Source of the DNA: Macrostomum hystrix
Lineage: Eukaryota; Platyhelminthes; Macrostomidae
DNA length: 64,000 bases
Direction: 5' to 3'
Assembly (NCBI GenBank): GCA_950097015.1
Contig: CATNEN010000038.1
Coordinates: 17,556,001 to 17,620,000 of the forward strand
Below are positions 20,503 through 32,100 of the stretch, piece after piece. Positions within the stretch are counted from its first letter, which is position 1. Each line of letters opens with the position of its first letter. The translations under genes and the position numbers were made by a program. Under the pieces are notes generated by a model. That model did no database searches. It saw nothing but the letters and a program-made list of their open reading frames with translations, and had not been told where the DNA came from.

Positions 20503-21261
20503 GGGGTCGTTTAATTCACAAACCCTAATTTTCACAACGTCGAAAAGCCAAGCACAGAATTTCACAAGCTCTAAATTTCACAGCGTCGAAAACAAAAGTT
20601 GCTTCCGACTTTACAAGCCCTAAATTTCACAAGCCCTAAATTTCACAAGCCCTAAATTTCACAAGCCCTAAATTTCACAAGCCCTAATTTTCACAAGACT
20701 TAATTTTCACAACGTCGAAAAGCCATGCACAGAAACTTCAGAAAATTAGGGTTTGTGAAAGCGACCCATGTGAAAGATACTATCTCCATGCAAAGCGCTT
20801 TTAGGCGTTGTGAAATTTAGGGTTTGTGAAAGATCCCATCTCCATAGTGCTTTTAGGCGTTGTGAAATTTAGTGTGACAGATACAATTCAGACTACTGAC
20901 AACAGTAGAAAAGCAAAGACTTGGCTGCAAAACTCTCACATAACACAAAAAAAGTATCGCCATAAAAATGGCTAGCTTAAAAGAGACTTCTGTGCACACT
21001 GAGAGTGGTGGGAGAGTACTGCGTGTGGCTATGGCTGACTGACGAAGGCAAACAAGCCAGAAACCGGTCTCGGTCTGCCAGCGCGAGGTTCGTTCCCCAC
21101 TTTTAGTGTGTTACATTTATAGGTCTTGTGAAATTTAGGTGTTGTGAAATCTGTGGCATTGCTTTTTTTCGACGTTGTGAAATTTAGGGTTTGTGAAATT
21201 TAGGGCTTATGAAAGGATCTGGTTTCGACGTTGTGAAATTTAGGGTTTGTGAAAGCGACCC
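20503..21261. mobile_element. 759-bp MITE with inverted termini and 8-bp target-site duplication
   Basis: The element starts GGGGTCGTTTAATTCACAAA and ends GGTTTGTGAAAGCGACCC, giving inverted termini GGGTCGYTT...CACAAACCC. Immediately outside both ends is AGATTACC (20495-20502 and 21262-21269), a perfect 8-bp duplication. Inside each arm, tandem copies of a TTCACAAGCCCTAAA-type unit run in one orientation at 20515-20730 and inverted at 20740-20875 and 21120-21260. There is no transposase frame. An 8-bp duplication is typical of hAT and some other superfamilies. Confidence 0.88.
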
Positions 21262-21269
21262 AGATTACC

Positions 21270-22310
21270 TTAGGCATGCTCTACATTTTTTAATAAATAA
21301 ATGTACCGGAAAGGAGTCTTTTAATGGCAGTGCAACGACTAATTGGGACATCGATTATGCACGGGTTTGCCCTAATAAAATGCTTTCCTCTCCTCGAGGT
21401 CTTTTGGATGTCCACACCGTCTGCCACACTTCGTCACTGACTTCTGTGCATGGCCGGCGGGACAACGATCCCGGAACATCAAATCAAGCCGAGATTCGAC
21501 GCTCGAAGTTAAAGGCAAAGTTCATGTTCAGCTTCTATAACTGGTTCCTAGAAAAAAACACAGGGTTTGATATGGCAGGTCCTCGATAGTAGGAGCCCAA
21601 CTTAGTGGTCGAAGGCGTCTACTAGACCCCATATTTCGCGGATAAGCCGTCCACCGGTGAGACCCCAAACTTCAAAAATTATTTTTCTCCTTGTAATAAA
21701 CAAAGCGCTTATTTAAACAAATTTTATTGGAACATATTTTTACAATTTTAACAAATTTATTCGGAAAATATTCTTTGGATTATAACAAATTGTTATTTGC
21801 GTAAATTTAACTTGTGAAGAATTAATATTTTTAGAGGCCTATTACATTGGCTGACTGTCTATCATGAAATTAATTTATGGTTCAGAGTTCAGGATTCAAA
21901 GTTCAGGACCCTCGATGCTCATCTGGACACGAAAATCATTCGCTTTATATGTTTAAAGCGGTGAGAAATATTTTTGCGCGACTTAAATGCGGCATTAATT
22001 CAAGTCTTGGCCCTTCCAATATGCAAATATGCATTTCAGCTGACACTCCAAAGCTACAAGCTATACTACTCTTAGCATAAATTGTGCAGTTGCCTTATTT
22101 GGCGCAAGTTTCCCATCGACTGTTATTACGCCAGCCTTCAATGCACCGAAAAGCCAATGTTTTTCTGCTTTCACTAAATATGCAGCGGTGACTAGTCTAG
22201 CTGCATGAAAGGACGGAAAAGCATAGCATATGAGGGTAGCCAACGAAAATGGCAAGTCGCAGAAGGGAGCTCTTGTGGCTCTGCGTTCATGCGAGGTCTT
22301 TGGTGGATTA
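21270..22310. other. Intergenic DNA, nothing firmly recognised
   Basis: A 126-codon frame starting inside the MITE and ending at 21589 has no recognisable domain or codon bias. The rest is AT-rich without supported features. Confidence 0.4.
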
Positions 22311-22316
22311 GCAAAA

Positions 22317-22366
22317 CTGCTGCCGCCGCCGCTGCTGCTGCTGCTGCTACTGCTGCCGGCACTCCT
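22317..22366. repeat. Short CTG/CCG trinucleotide tract
   Basis: An imperfect run of CTG and CCG triplets (GCTGCCGCCGCCGCTGCTGC onward). It opens poly-Leu, poly-Ala and poly-Ser frames on both strands. It lies about 740 bp upstream of the receptor gene's first ATG, possibly in its 5' UTR or promoter region. Confidence 0.85.
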
Positions 22367-23100
22367 GACGGACAATGTCCCAGCGTGTGCGTCTGCCCTG
22401 CGTGCATCGCATCGCTACAGTGGTTGGCTATACCGATAAGGACGAAGATAGACAAAGAGAAGGATTTGAAAGTTTGGCTTCAGATATAGGGAGAGAAAGC
22501 TACTAACAGCGAAACTGCATGGCGTAGTTGTTGACGGTCGGAGGAGGATGAAAATCTACTAATGGCGAGCCCGCACCAAAGTCGCCCCGCTGTTCGGAGG
22601 AACTTTAAGATCGATATTCGCTTATGCTGTACCAGCGTCTCTCCTCCTCCCACCTGGATGTGCACGCAGTTGCATAAATGGATGAAAATTTCTCCCTTCA
22701 TTTTGCCCAAGAATGGCATCGGCGGGGGATGGGTGCAAGGTATGTTAGCAGCGAGTCACTAGCCAACTTCAGGCATTTGCTGCTGCAAGCCTCGAGGGAC
22801 TGATGATCCATTGCCAGCCCTTGTGAAGGTTTCCCAAATGTACATTCGGTTGGGTAGGGTCAATAGCTCTAAACATGGCTAGGGATATCAAGACAGGAGA
22901 GAGGGAAGCAGAAATGAATGGTTAAGGGTAGCGGCAGGGGAATCGAACAAACACATTTTAAAACTTGTGTTCCAAAATTTTCTGCGCCCTGTTCGCACAA
23001 GGATAATACAACTGAGACTACCAAGGTCCGGAATCGGAAGCTTACCTGCCGAAGCTAACGAAGGTAGACTGCTATTTTGGCCTTCGAGTTTGTTTTCGCT

Positions 23101-26100
23101 ATGCGATTAGTTGCTGAGGCGACAGCGAAGACGCTGGCGCCGCAGATGCTGCTGATGCTGCTGCTGCTTTGGCCCTCGCTGGTGCCTGCGGACAGCACAG
23201 CAGGCTGTAGCCATCCCTGGCAGATGGATCTGGAGGTTCTGTTCAAAGGCGACCCGTGGAGCAGCGGTCCCAGGCGGAATATGATCGGATTGGCCGACGA
23301 AGATGCCGCACAGGTCCTGCTGACTTTCAGCAGCGACGGTCGACTCGGCCTGAAGTCCTCGGCGTCATTCAACACTGAGGCGGAAACGGCGTCTTTAACT
23401 GGACGGCTGGCGCGCCACCGTTGGGTTCAGTTGACGCTTCAGTTCTCTATTGGCGACGATGACGGCGACAAGGCCTGGACGCTGCTGCTTGACGGTGTGC
23501 CGAGCGCTCGGGCGTCGGCAACGGCGCCTCCCAGCCTGTCCGCGCCACTCAAGGTCACCTGGCTGCTGGAAAAGAGCGAAACAAGCATGGCCGTGAGAAA
23601 CACCTTCGTGCGGTCTGGCTGCAACGGCACTACCGAGCGACTCAACGGCGGACCCGGCTGGCCCTACCTTGATGGATGCCTTGACAAGTCAAACAGCTGC
23701 CCGGCTGGCTGCCACTGCCGAGCAACCGATGTGGACAATGTCTGCTCCTGCCCAAAAGCAGCAGGTGAGACTGCTTGAGTAATTATTACCTGCGAAATTC
23801 GAGATACGAGATACTCAAATCATGTGGACTAGACGTTCAGCCAGTGGAACAGCCGCGGCCAAAGGCTGTGTGTACTGCTGTTCAGTCCGTGGACTAAGAT
23901 GACCGCCACAACCTCTTGAAGTTCAACTCCAGCAAATTCTTGGTTCCCATTTTACTGCTTGGTAAATTCGAGAAACATGGAGTTAAGAGTGTTGCTTAAT
24001 GACACAAATTTGGTTTACTTTCGGGCAGAGATTTGTGACCATTTGTGATCATACCTGTACGCACCTATACCATCTGAAATCAGACAGTTAAAAGCGACTT
24101 CTAAAAACCTAAACATGGGAATCGACTTCTTCATGTAAAGTATCGAACAAATAAATAAATTGTAATTCTAGAGTTTCATGAGTAATCACAGGCCTATCAA
24201 TGGAATAATTCTAGCCCCAAATGTTAGAGCTATTCGCATCACGGGAGTGGCAATCGAGCAGATTATTGCCAACTGCTGATCCAGCACTGCACTGACCTTA
24301 TCTTATTCGCGTTTATGACCCTGCAGTTTGCAGTCAGGCAAGGAAGGATTATCGAGGAAGCGGATTAGAGGATAAGGGAATGAAATGGGTTCTTATGAGA
24401 ATGTCTGTGCCAGCAACTACTACAATGCGAAATTGCACTGTACTCGTAAGTGCTGAATCTTTGCAACCTACACAATGTCAGCCTTATCCCCATAGCAGCA
24501 CTGATGAGTCATATACGTAGCCAGCTGTAACACACCCTCTCTGGCCTTCTATTTTCAAAGAAATAGTGAAATTCTCCATAAAATCTAACATAATTAAAAA
24601 TGGTGCGCTTTTAGATTAAAAGTCCTAAAGATAGGGCAATAATCATAATTTTTCTACATGCCAAAGATTGTACAACTACAAGTTTTAAATACCACGGGGT
24701 ATTTCAAATACCCACTGCCTAGTTTACGATAGCACGCAAAAACGAATGACAGTTTTTAGTGAAAGTCGAACTAACGAATCAACATTTTCTGCCCTTTACG
24801 ATGAACTGACTTTCAAAGCCGGCCGACGTCAGCATCGTCGGCCGATTCTTGTCGAACACCCTGGAGACAAGGACAACTAGCATATTGCTCTGTAGAAACC
24901 TATATTGCGAATATACGAGCTATATAGTGCAAAATATATATTAAAAAAGTTATTCACAGCTACCCAGCATTGCTCGCATGGAGCAAAATCATGGTGCCAA
25001 CTGTATCATATAGTGTGTGAACGTTTTTTATTTTGCATTTACTTCGGAGACGCAGTTTTTCACTGCAATGGGAAACTAAGTTGGCTAGAAATTCTTATGC
25101 AAACAGCTAAACGGTAACTGGAAGCATACAAGCGCACCCCAGCTTCATTCATATTTACATTTTTATTTTAAAATGTCGAGACATTGCGCAGCGCTTCTCA
25201 TAATATTCTTATTACTGATAATCGCAACTTTACTCAGTCTGATAGAAGGTGGTAAGTTGATATTTTTTAATCCGGGATAACTAAGTTTCTAGATAGTCCT
25301 GCTCAAACGGTCCACTCTAAATACGAGTATATCGAAGCTGGTCTTAAAAAACTTACTTTTTACTTCAGGCTGTGTTCAAGAACGCTACAGCCTGCTGTTC
25401 ACCAAGAAGACACCCACTACCAGTTTCGACGTTCACGGCGATGACGTCAAGTTCTCGAGCATCTCAGGCGTCACGCTGACGGAGGGTGCCAACTATCTGA
25501 CGCTGCGACCCCAGGGACGTTGCTTCTCCGATGCTGAATGCCTTCAGTGCGGCTTCTATGTTCGACTGGTGTTCAAGATCAGCCTGGGACACCAGGACTT
25601 CTCGATACTGTACGCTGGAACCCTCGGTCTGAGTCTCGAAGTGGACGCTAGAAATCGTCTAGTTGCTAGTCTGGTTGCTAGGGACGCCGACCAGACGCGT
25701 CTTTGGACAGCGGCAGGTGGCGCTGTGGCCGAAAACGAATGGTCCGTGGCCGAGATCGCCTGGCACCCGGAGCTGGGTGGCTTCCGACTTCTGTTGAACG
25801 GTCGTACCGTGGGACAGTCCTCGGGCCCCGGCGAGCTGCTGATGTCAGCACAGACAAAAGTGAAGGACTGGTATCTGGGACGGGATGCGGCTGCTGCGGA
25901 CAAACCTGTTGTTGAGGAGAAACAGCTAACGGTAAGGCATTATTAGGGATAATTTACGATGGACTACATTTCCGAGTCTACATCAGAAGAGTGTTGATGT
26001 AGACTCGGGGGTAGGTGGCAGAGCGGTTAACGCGTTTGCCTCTTGCACTAAGGTCCTGAGCTTGATTCCGCGGCGAGGCCACATTCATTTCAGAGAAATG

Positions 26101-29100
26101 GCTTGGGGGCTTGTCGTGCAATTTACGTCCTTGAGGGCCAACCTCCAAGGCACAGCGAAGTGTACACTGCTTGACTGCCTGAAAGTCAGGGGCAGATATA
26201 CACACCTGTGCGAGCGTGTGCCTGCGTACGCAATTGAAGGACCTAGAAGGTCTTGGCATGAAGGACCTTTGTGATGAAGGATCTAGGAAGGACCAGAAGT
26301 ATCTAGAGGTCCCGCCATGAACATTTTATCATCATCATCGTTTTTGATACATTAGTAATGTTTGCGAGAGGGCTGTATGCATGGGAAATCATTTGGTGTC
26401 AGTGCAACCAAAGCGTGAGAGGCAATTCATGTTGTGCGTCTGCCCTGACTTTCTCATCGTCAGGCTTACCCTCAAGAGCACAAATGGTTCAAGCCTTCTC
26501 TCCGCGGCTGCGCCCTAAATAAATATGGCCTCGCCGCGGTCGAGCTAAGGGACCTTGGTGTGAGAGACAAACGGGTTAGGACACTCCCACTACTCCTACT
26601 AAATTTCCTACTAAAGGTTTGACCGGAATTTCAGTCTACAGACACTAAGCCACCAATTGGCCAATTTCAGATCCTGTCGCTGCTATTAGCTTCCACTGAC
26701 AAGAGGACTTTGTTGGCCGCACAGAATGACAGCAGCTTGGGCGGACCAGGTAATGCTTTTATGAGGTTGTACTGTGTCAGTTTCAAATAAATTCATGATT
26801 GATATTGCTAGGACTCATACGATTCTTGACAAATCAGATACTCGTAGAATTACTCAAAGATGCAAAGATGCGAACATGTCCTAACACCACGAAAGCAAGC
26901 TGTGGAATCAATAGTAAAAGATTTCATAGCGGCAAATTAGTTTTCATATGCCTGAATCGAAAGCAACCCGATTACTTATCAATTGCCTTCATCTCTAACT
27001 ATTTTAACCCACAAGCAGTCAATGCGGTTGAAGCAAGCTGCTTGGAGTGACATTAATGTTACATTACTTACTTGTGAATTTTTGCATTCGCCAACACGTT
27101 ACTCCAGCTTCCACCTCAACAACTGAGTACTGAATGCTTCTCGACACCCTGATAGCTTGAGATTATTTTCTAGTGTCTGTGAGATAAAAATGCATCAATT
27201 GCAAAAAATTAAGCCATTGATTTATGTATTAGTAAATGATGTTTCTGAAGCATTCTGTACCCAGGTGACTATTAATCAACTCCTGTTACGTTGCAAAAAA
27301 ATTCTGCTATGCCGTATGCCGCTACATAGATTTCCATTAATGTATTTTTTCTTAAAATGTCCGCGTCAAGCACTACTAAAAACCGTACCGTTCGCAAGTG
27401 GTTTGACAGCTTCAGTAATAATATTACTTACCTGGGCATAAACCAGCGAGGATGCAATTATTATTCATCCCATTCCACCTGACACTGACATAGGTGTGTA
27501 CATCTGCCCTGACTTTCTCATTGTCAGACAGTGCATACACTATCAGCAGTGCCTTTGAAGTTGGATTTCATGTGGTGTAAACTGCACTGCAGAGCCTTCC
27601 CATTCCGGGACATAATGGTTGATTGAGTCACTAAACCATGAATAAAACTGTGGATGTGAAACACCTCTCGATGCGCACATTTCTAGCTAACACCGAACCA
27701 ACGGAGAGCAGAGCTGCTCAAAGCGAGCTTGAGCCGGGCATGCAACATGACCAGCCCCAACTCGGTACTTCGCGCACATCGCTGCACTTTTATCCGCCAA
27801 ACTTCGCTTACACTTCTGTTTTCGCTGCTATTAGAGCTTGATCAGCTGTTTATTTATTGTAGTTTAGCAACTAGTATTTGTTTGTAGGGCCATTATGCTT
27901 CGACAATGTGGTAGAAGAATATTTTAGATTTACTAACTTTTTCTAAGACACCTCTAGAAGCAGTTTCATTTTTTAGTTTTCCAGACTTTTAGTTCCTAGA
28001 GCATGCTAAAGTAACGCTTTTTGAATTTGTTGTCCAGTTGATTCTGTTCTAGGAAATTCATAGTTTTTATATTTTGTCTCCGAGACGATACGGGTACAAT
28101 AACTTCACAAACATTTGGTTTGATTCCTCGCATCAGGTAAAATGCATACTTTCAATTTATTAATTTAAACAAATTAAAATTTGGAATTCACATTTCGCCT
28201 ATTTAACGGCTCAGAGCCACCCGACGACCTTGATGACACCTTTCTAAATAACTTCCAGTAGCTTATAGTTGGCTATTGAGCTGCTATGCATTGCTTAGCA
28301 AGCAATATTTGACAAACTCTCATGCTCTCACACAAATTTTTCACACGAGTTGATGTGCTTTTCTAATTAGTTACCAAGTAAGCATTGTCGGTCACGGTCG
28401 CGCACAAGCGACTTTTGCTTGTACTTAACCGAATCTTGATTACTCGTATTCTCCTGTAAATCCTCCGAATTTTTTGTTTTAGAATGTCAACATTATTTAG
28501 CGGGCAAACATTTTTTGAAGCAATATTCTGCTGACTCGATCGAATCATTAACATTGAGGCATTAAAACCAAACTCGATTGCAGTGCACATGGTCAGCGTA
28601 CCATTCGAGAGCGGCATCGAGAGCGGCTACATGATGCACTTTAGCTTCCCGGCCGGCATCCGCGTTGAAGATGGAGTTCAGCGCGTCCCCGGCGTCTTCG
28701 GCCTGGCCCTGCGACTTCCTGGAAGTATCACCAGCTTCGCCAAGATACAGGCCGGGCACTCGTGCCTCACGGACCTGCAGTGGTGCCGCCAGGGCATCAC
28801 CGTGCGTCTGTGGCTGCGTCCACTTGGCGGCGCAGCTCCACGCGGCGAGAGCGTCCTGCTGTGGGCCAGGGGCTACGAGATCGTCCTGCTGGCCGGCAGG
28901 CTGGCTGTTCGCGCCCGCACGGACGAGTCCGTCTGGGCGTCTCGCGGCCAGCGACTGTCGATTGACGAGTGGCAGCTGGTGGAATTCACCTGGGAGAAAC
29001 GCCAGGGCTTGCAGGTGATAATGAGAAAATTTGTGTCAGTCTTCATTGTAGGGAGCCATATCAAGGACAAAAGTTGTTGCCCCTATGTACTGTGAATAGA

Positions 29101-32100
29101 GCTCCCGACCTTTCGGACCTTTCAGTTAAATTTTTTCAAAAATTAGTTTTAGCTGTCGAATAAACTGTAAAATCTTTAATCTTAGGAGCCAGCCTTCAAA
29201 CCTCAACTTTTTTTCTTCAAAACTCCACAGGTTTATATAAATGGTTCACTGGTTGACTCCATAGCCATACCAACTGCCATACCAGCGATACCAGCAGCGA
29301 CAGCCGTGCTATCAGTTGACACCGGCATCTACTTGGGCTCCGCTGCCGACATGCATGGCAAATCGTCGCCTAAATGCGACATAGATGAGCTGCAGCTCTG
29401 GGAAGCCACTCGCGACGAGCTAATCGCACGGCGAAAGCTCACTCTAGCCGCGGAGCCGAATGCCTACATCTGGGACGACGTCTCTAGGCATCGATTCGTC
29501 GGCGGAACCGCCACTCCGAGTGTTCAAGCCGTTGTCAGGGGCTACCCAAGAGCTGTGTCAGCTCCGCAAGGCTTCGGAACCGGCCTACGAATGAGTCTGG
29601 ACAGGGATTCCATAATGTTCAATGAGAACATTGTGTGCCTAGGTGATCCGCTCAACTACTGCCCCGAAGGCTTTGCAATTGTCCTGCCGCTGAAGTTTGA
29701 GGCGCAAGTGTCCAACATGCCCATCATTTCTAGTGACTCTCTCCAGGTGAGCGCTGATACCAACCGGCTCATCGTCCAGTTTCAGCTCAGTTGGCACATT
29801 TGGAAGGCCACCCTGCCAACCAGCCGCCTCCCAGTGGGTGCCTGGTTTGTCATGTCTATCAGCTGGCAACTGCACGAAGGTCTGCTAGTGTACATTAACG
29901 ATGCTCTTGTTACAGCAGTTTATCAAGCTGGCTTGCAGGATGCTAGAGATACGTCGGACGAGCTAATTATCGGCTCGAATCCGCGATTGGCCTACACAAG
30001 CCAGGTGATGCAGCTTGGCACAGTGACCTGGTGGAATTCTCGATACTCATACGTGCTGAATAGAGCGGCACTTCGAATGCGCAACGACTATCCGGCTGTG
30101 AACATCATCGACGGCCCAGGTGGTTATCAGAATCAACAGCCGAGCAGTCCGGATGCCAGGGTTGAACGGGTGAGGATTGGCAGGTGAGTCCATTGTGAAA
30201 TTAAACTAAATGAACTTATTGATAGTCGATAGAAATACTATTAACTATTAACTCCGCTATCAATTATTAACATACAGATCAGGTCAGATTGTCTACAGGT
30301 TCTCAGGTGTGTCGGACAACTTCGCGCAGACTCTTAATCTGACATTCGCCACTCGAGAGAGAAACGCTCTGCTTTGGTACTCGTTTAGAGAGCCCAATAC
30401 TACAATAATAATATTCCTAAAGGTGTGATAAACTTCTTTTATTCAGTTTAAGACCATGGACAGATACAACGTTTGTTTATAACGAAATTCATTTCCATGC
30501 AGGATGGCAACCTGCACATAAACTATCAAAAAGTTGAGGACACCAGCGGTGGCTTCGGCGGAGTTCAGCACGTATCAAAAAGTGAAATTACTGTCCGTCT
30601 CACTGACATCAACATTGCCGATGGCCTGCCACACACTGTCTTGATAAAAAAGCAGGGCGACAAGCTGGACGTCAGAATTGACAGGCGAGATTTTGAGCGC
30701 CACCAGGTAAGCAACGAGCACTTTTGGCTCGTTCCTGATCGAGGCACCGTCTACGTGGCTGAGCACAGAGATCAGCGAGACACTCCAGGATTCGTTGGTG
30801 ATATTTCTGGTGTGCTTGCCCAGGTAGGCACCCGGCTTAGTTGGGATCTACTTGACAACATCGGTGGAAGAAATCCCCGTCCAGATATTCCGTACACCAT
30901 CACGGGTGATGTGCGCGTTGTCTACACTCGCCCAACTGTACCAGACCGCGGCGGCAGCGGTGGTGGCGGCAGCCCTGGAGGTAGTGGTAGCGGTGGAGGT
31001 AGTCCTGGTGGTGGCAGCACAGGTGGAGGAATCAGTGGAGGAACAAGTGGCGGCGGCAGCGGTAGTTCTTCAAGCCGCGGAGATGGCATCCCTCGGGGAG
31101 GCACGAAGACTTCTTTCACGGTTGAGGACGACAAACTGACGATGGCAACATTTGATCGTCTAAATCGTCGCATTGAAATCGAATTCCTAACCAACGAACC
31201 TCGAGGCGTTCTGTTCTATTCGTAAGTGTACTTTAGTTGTTGTGTAATTAAATATGTACGTCACTAAAATTAACATTTTGACAAATTAAATTTTAGCGGT
31301 TACGTCGCCGTGGGTGCAGACAAGAACAGTTTCCTTCTGTTGGAAATCTTTGATGGCGTCTTCTACCTGGTTGTCTGTCCGCCTGCCATAGAAGTTGTCA
31401 AGGACGAGCGCTATCGCTTCCGGCTAAGCGCGGAAGGCCAGCTGGTGAACGACATGCGGCCGCACAAGGTCCGCCTTTGGATGGACGGACGTCGGCCGGC
31501 CGTAGAGTTCGAAGGCGTTCGAAAGATACTCGGCGATGAGTCACGTCTGGATAATGACTGGCGCTTCAACACGTACACATACATTAGCTTCGATACAGAG
31601 AGCCGACTGCCGTTCCTGTGCTGGTCTCGAGTCAGATTTCACGGCTGCATCAACTACATTATGACCGGAGACGATTCCAAACCGAGCGCTTGGTTCTACA
31701 TGAGACAAGAGAAGTGAGTAGCTTTGTAGCTGTAAACATATTTTGAATGCTTTACACATCAAGAACCTGTAACTTATGAATGTATTATAAGAAACATTAT
31801 CATGATAATTTTAACTAGCAGTCACTACAACGTCTTGGAGTATATGGAAACTGACGAATATAGTACCGAAGAGATAACCTTAGAGCCTGATTGATTGACT
31901 CGGGAAATATGATAGAAAGAGATTAGAAGGCTTAGATGCGATTCGATAGGGAAGAGGTGAAATAAGGTAGAGGTGAGACAAAGGAAAGATCAGTTAGGTG
32001 AGAGGTATGACATGTAAGATATGAGATGTAGATATGACCGGTATTGTCTGAAAAGCCTTACTGACCTTTATTTACACTAGGCATTATTGAGTGAAAAGCA

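Noticed and set aside
21209-21589. 126-codon + frame
   Set aside because: It begins inside the MITE terminus and crosses its target-site duplication. It shows no bias or recognisable domain.
22061-22489. Poly-Ser, poly-Ala and poly-Leu frames, one resembling a signal peptide
   Set aside because: They arise from the CTG/CCG tract in several frames and on both strands. No donor or downstream exon supports any of them.
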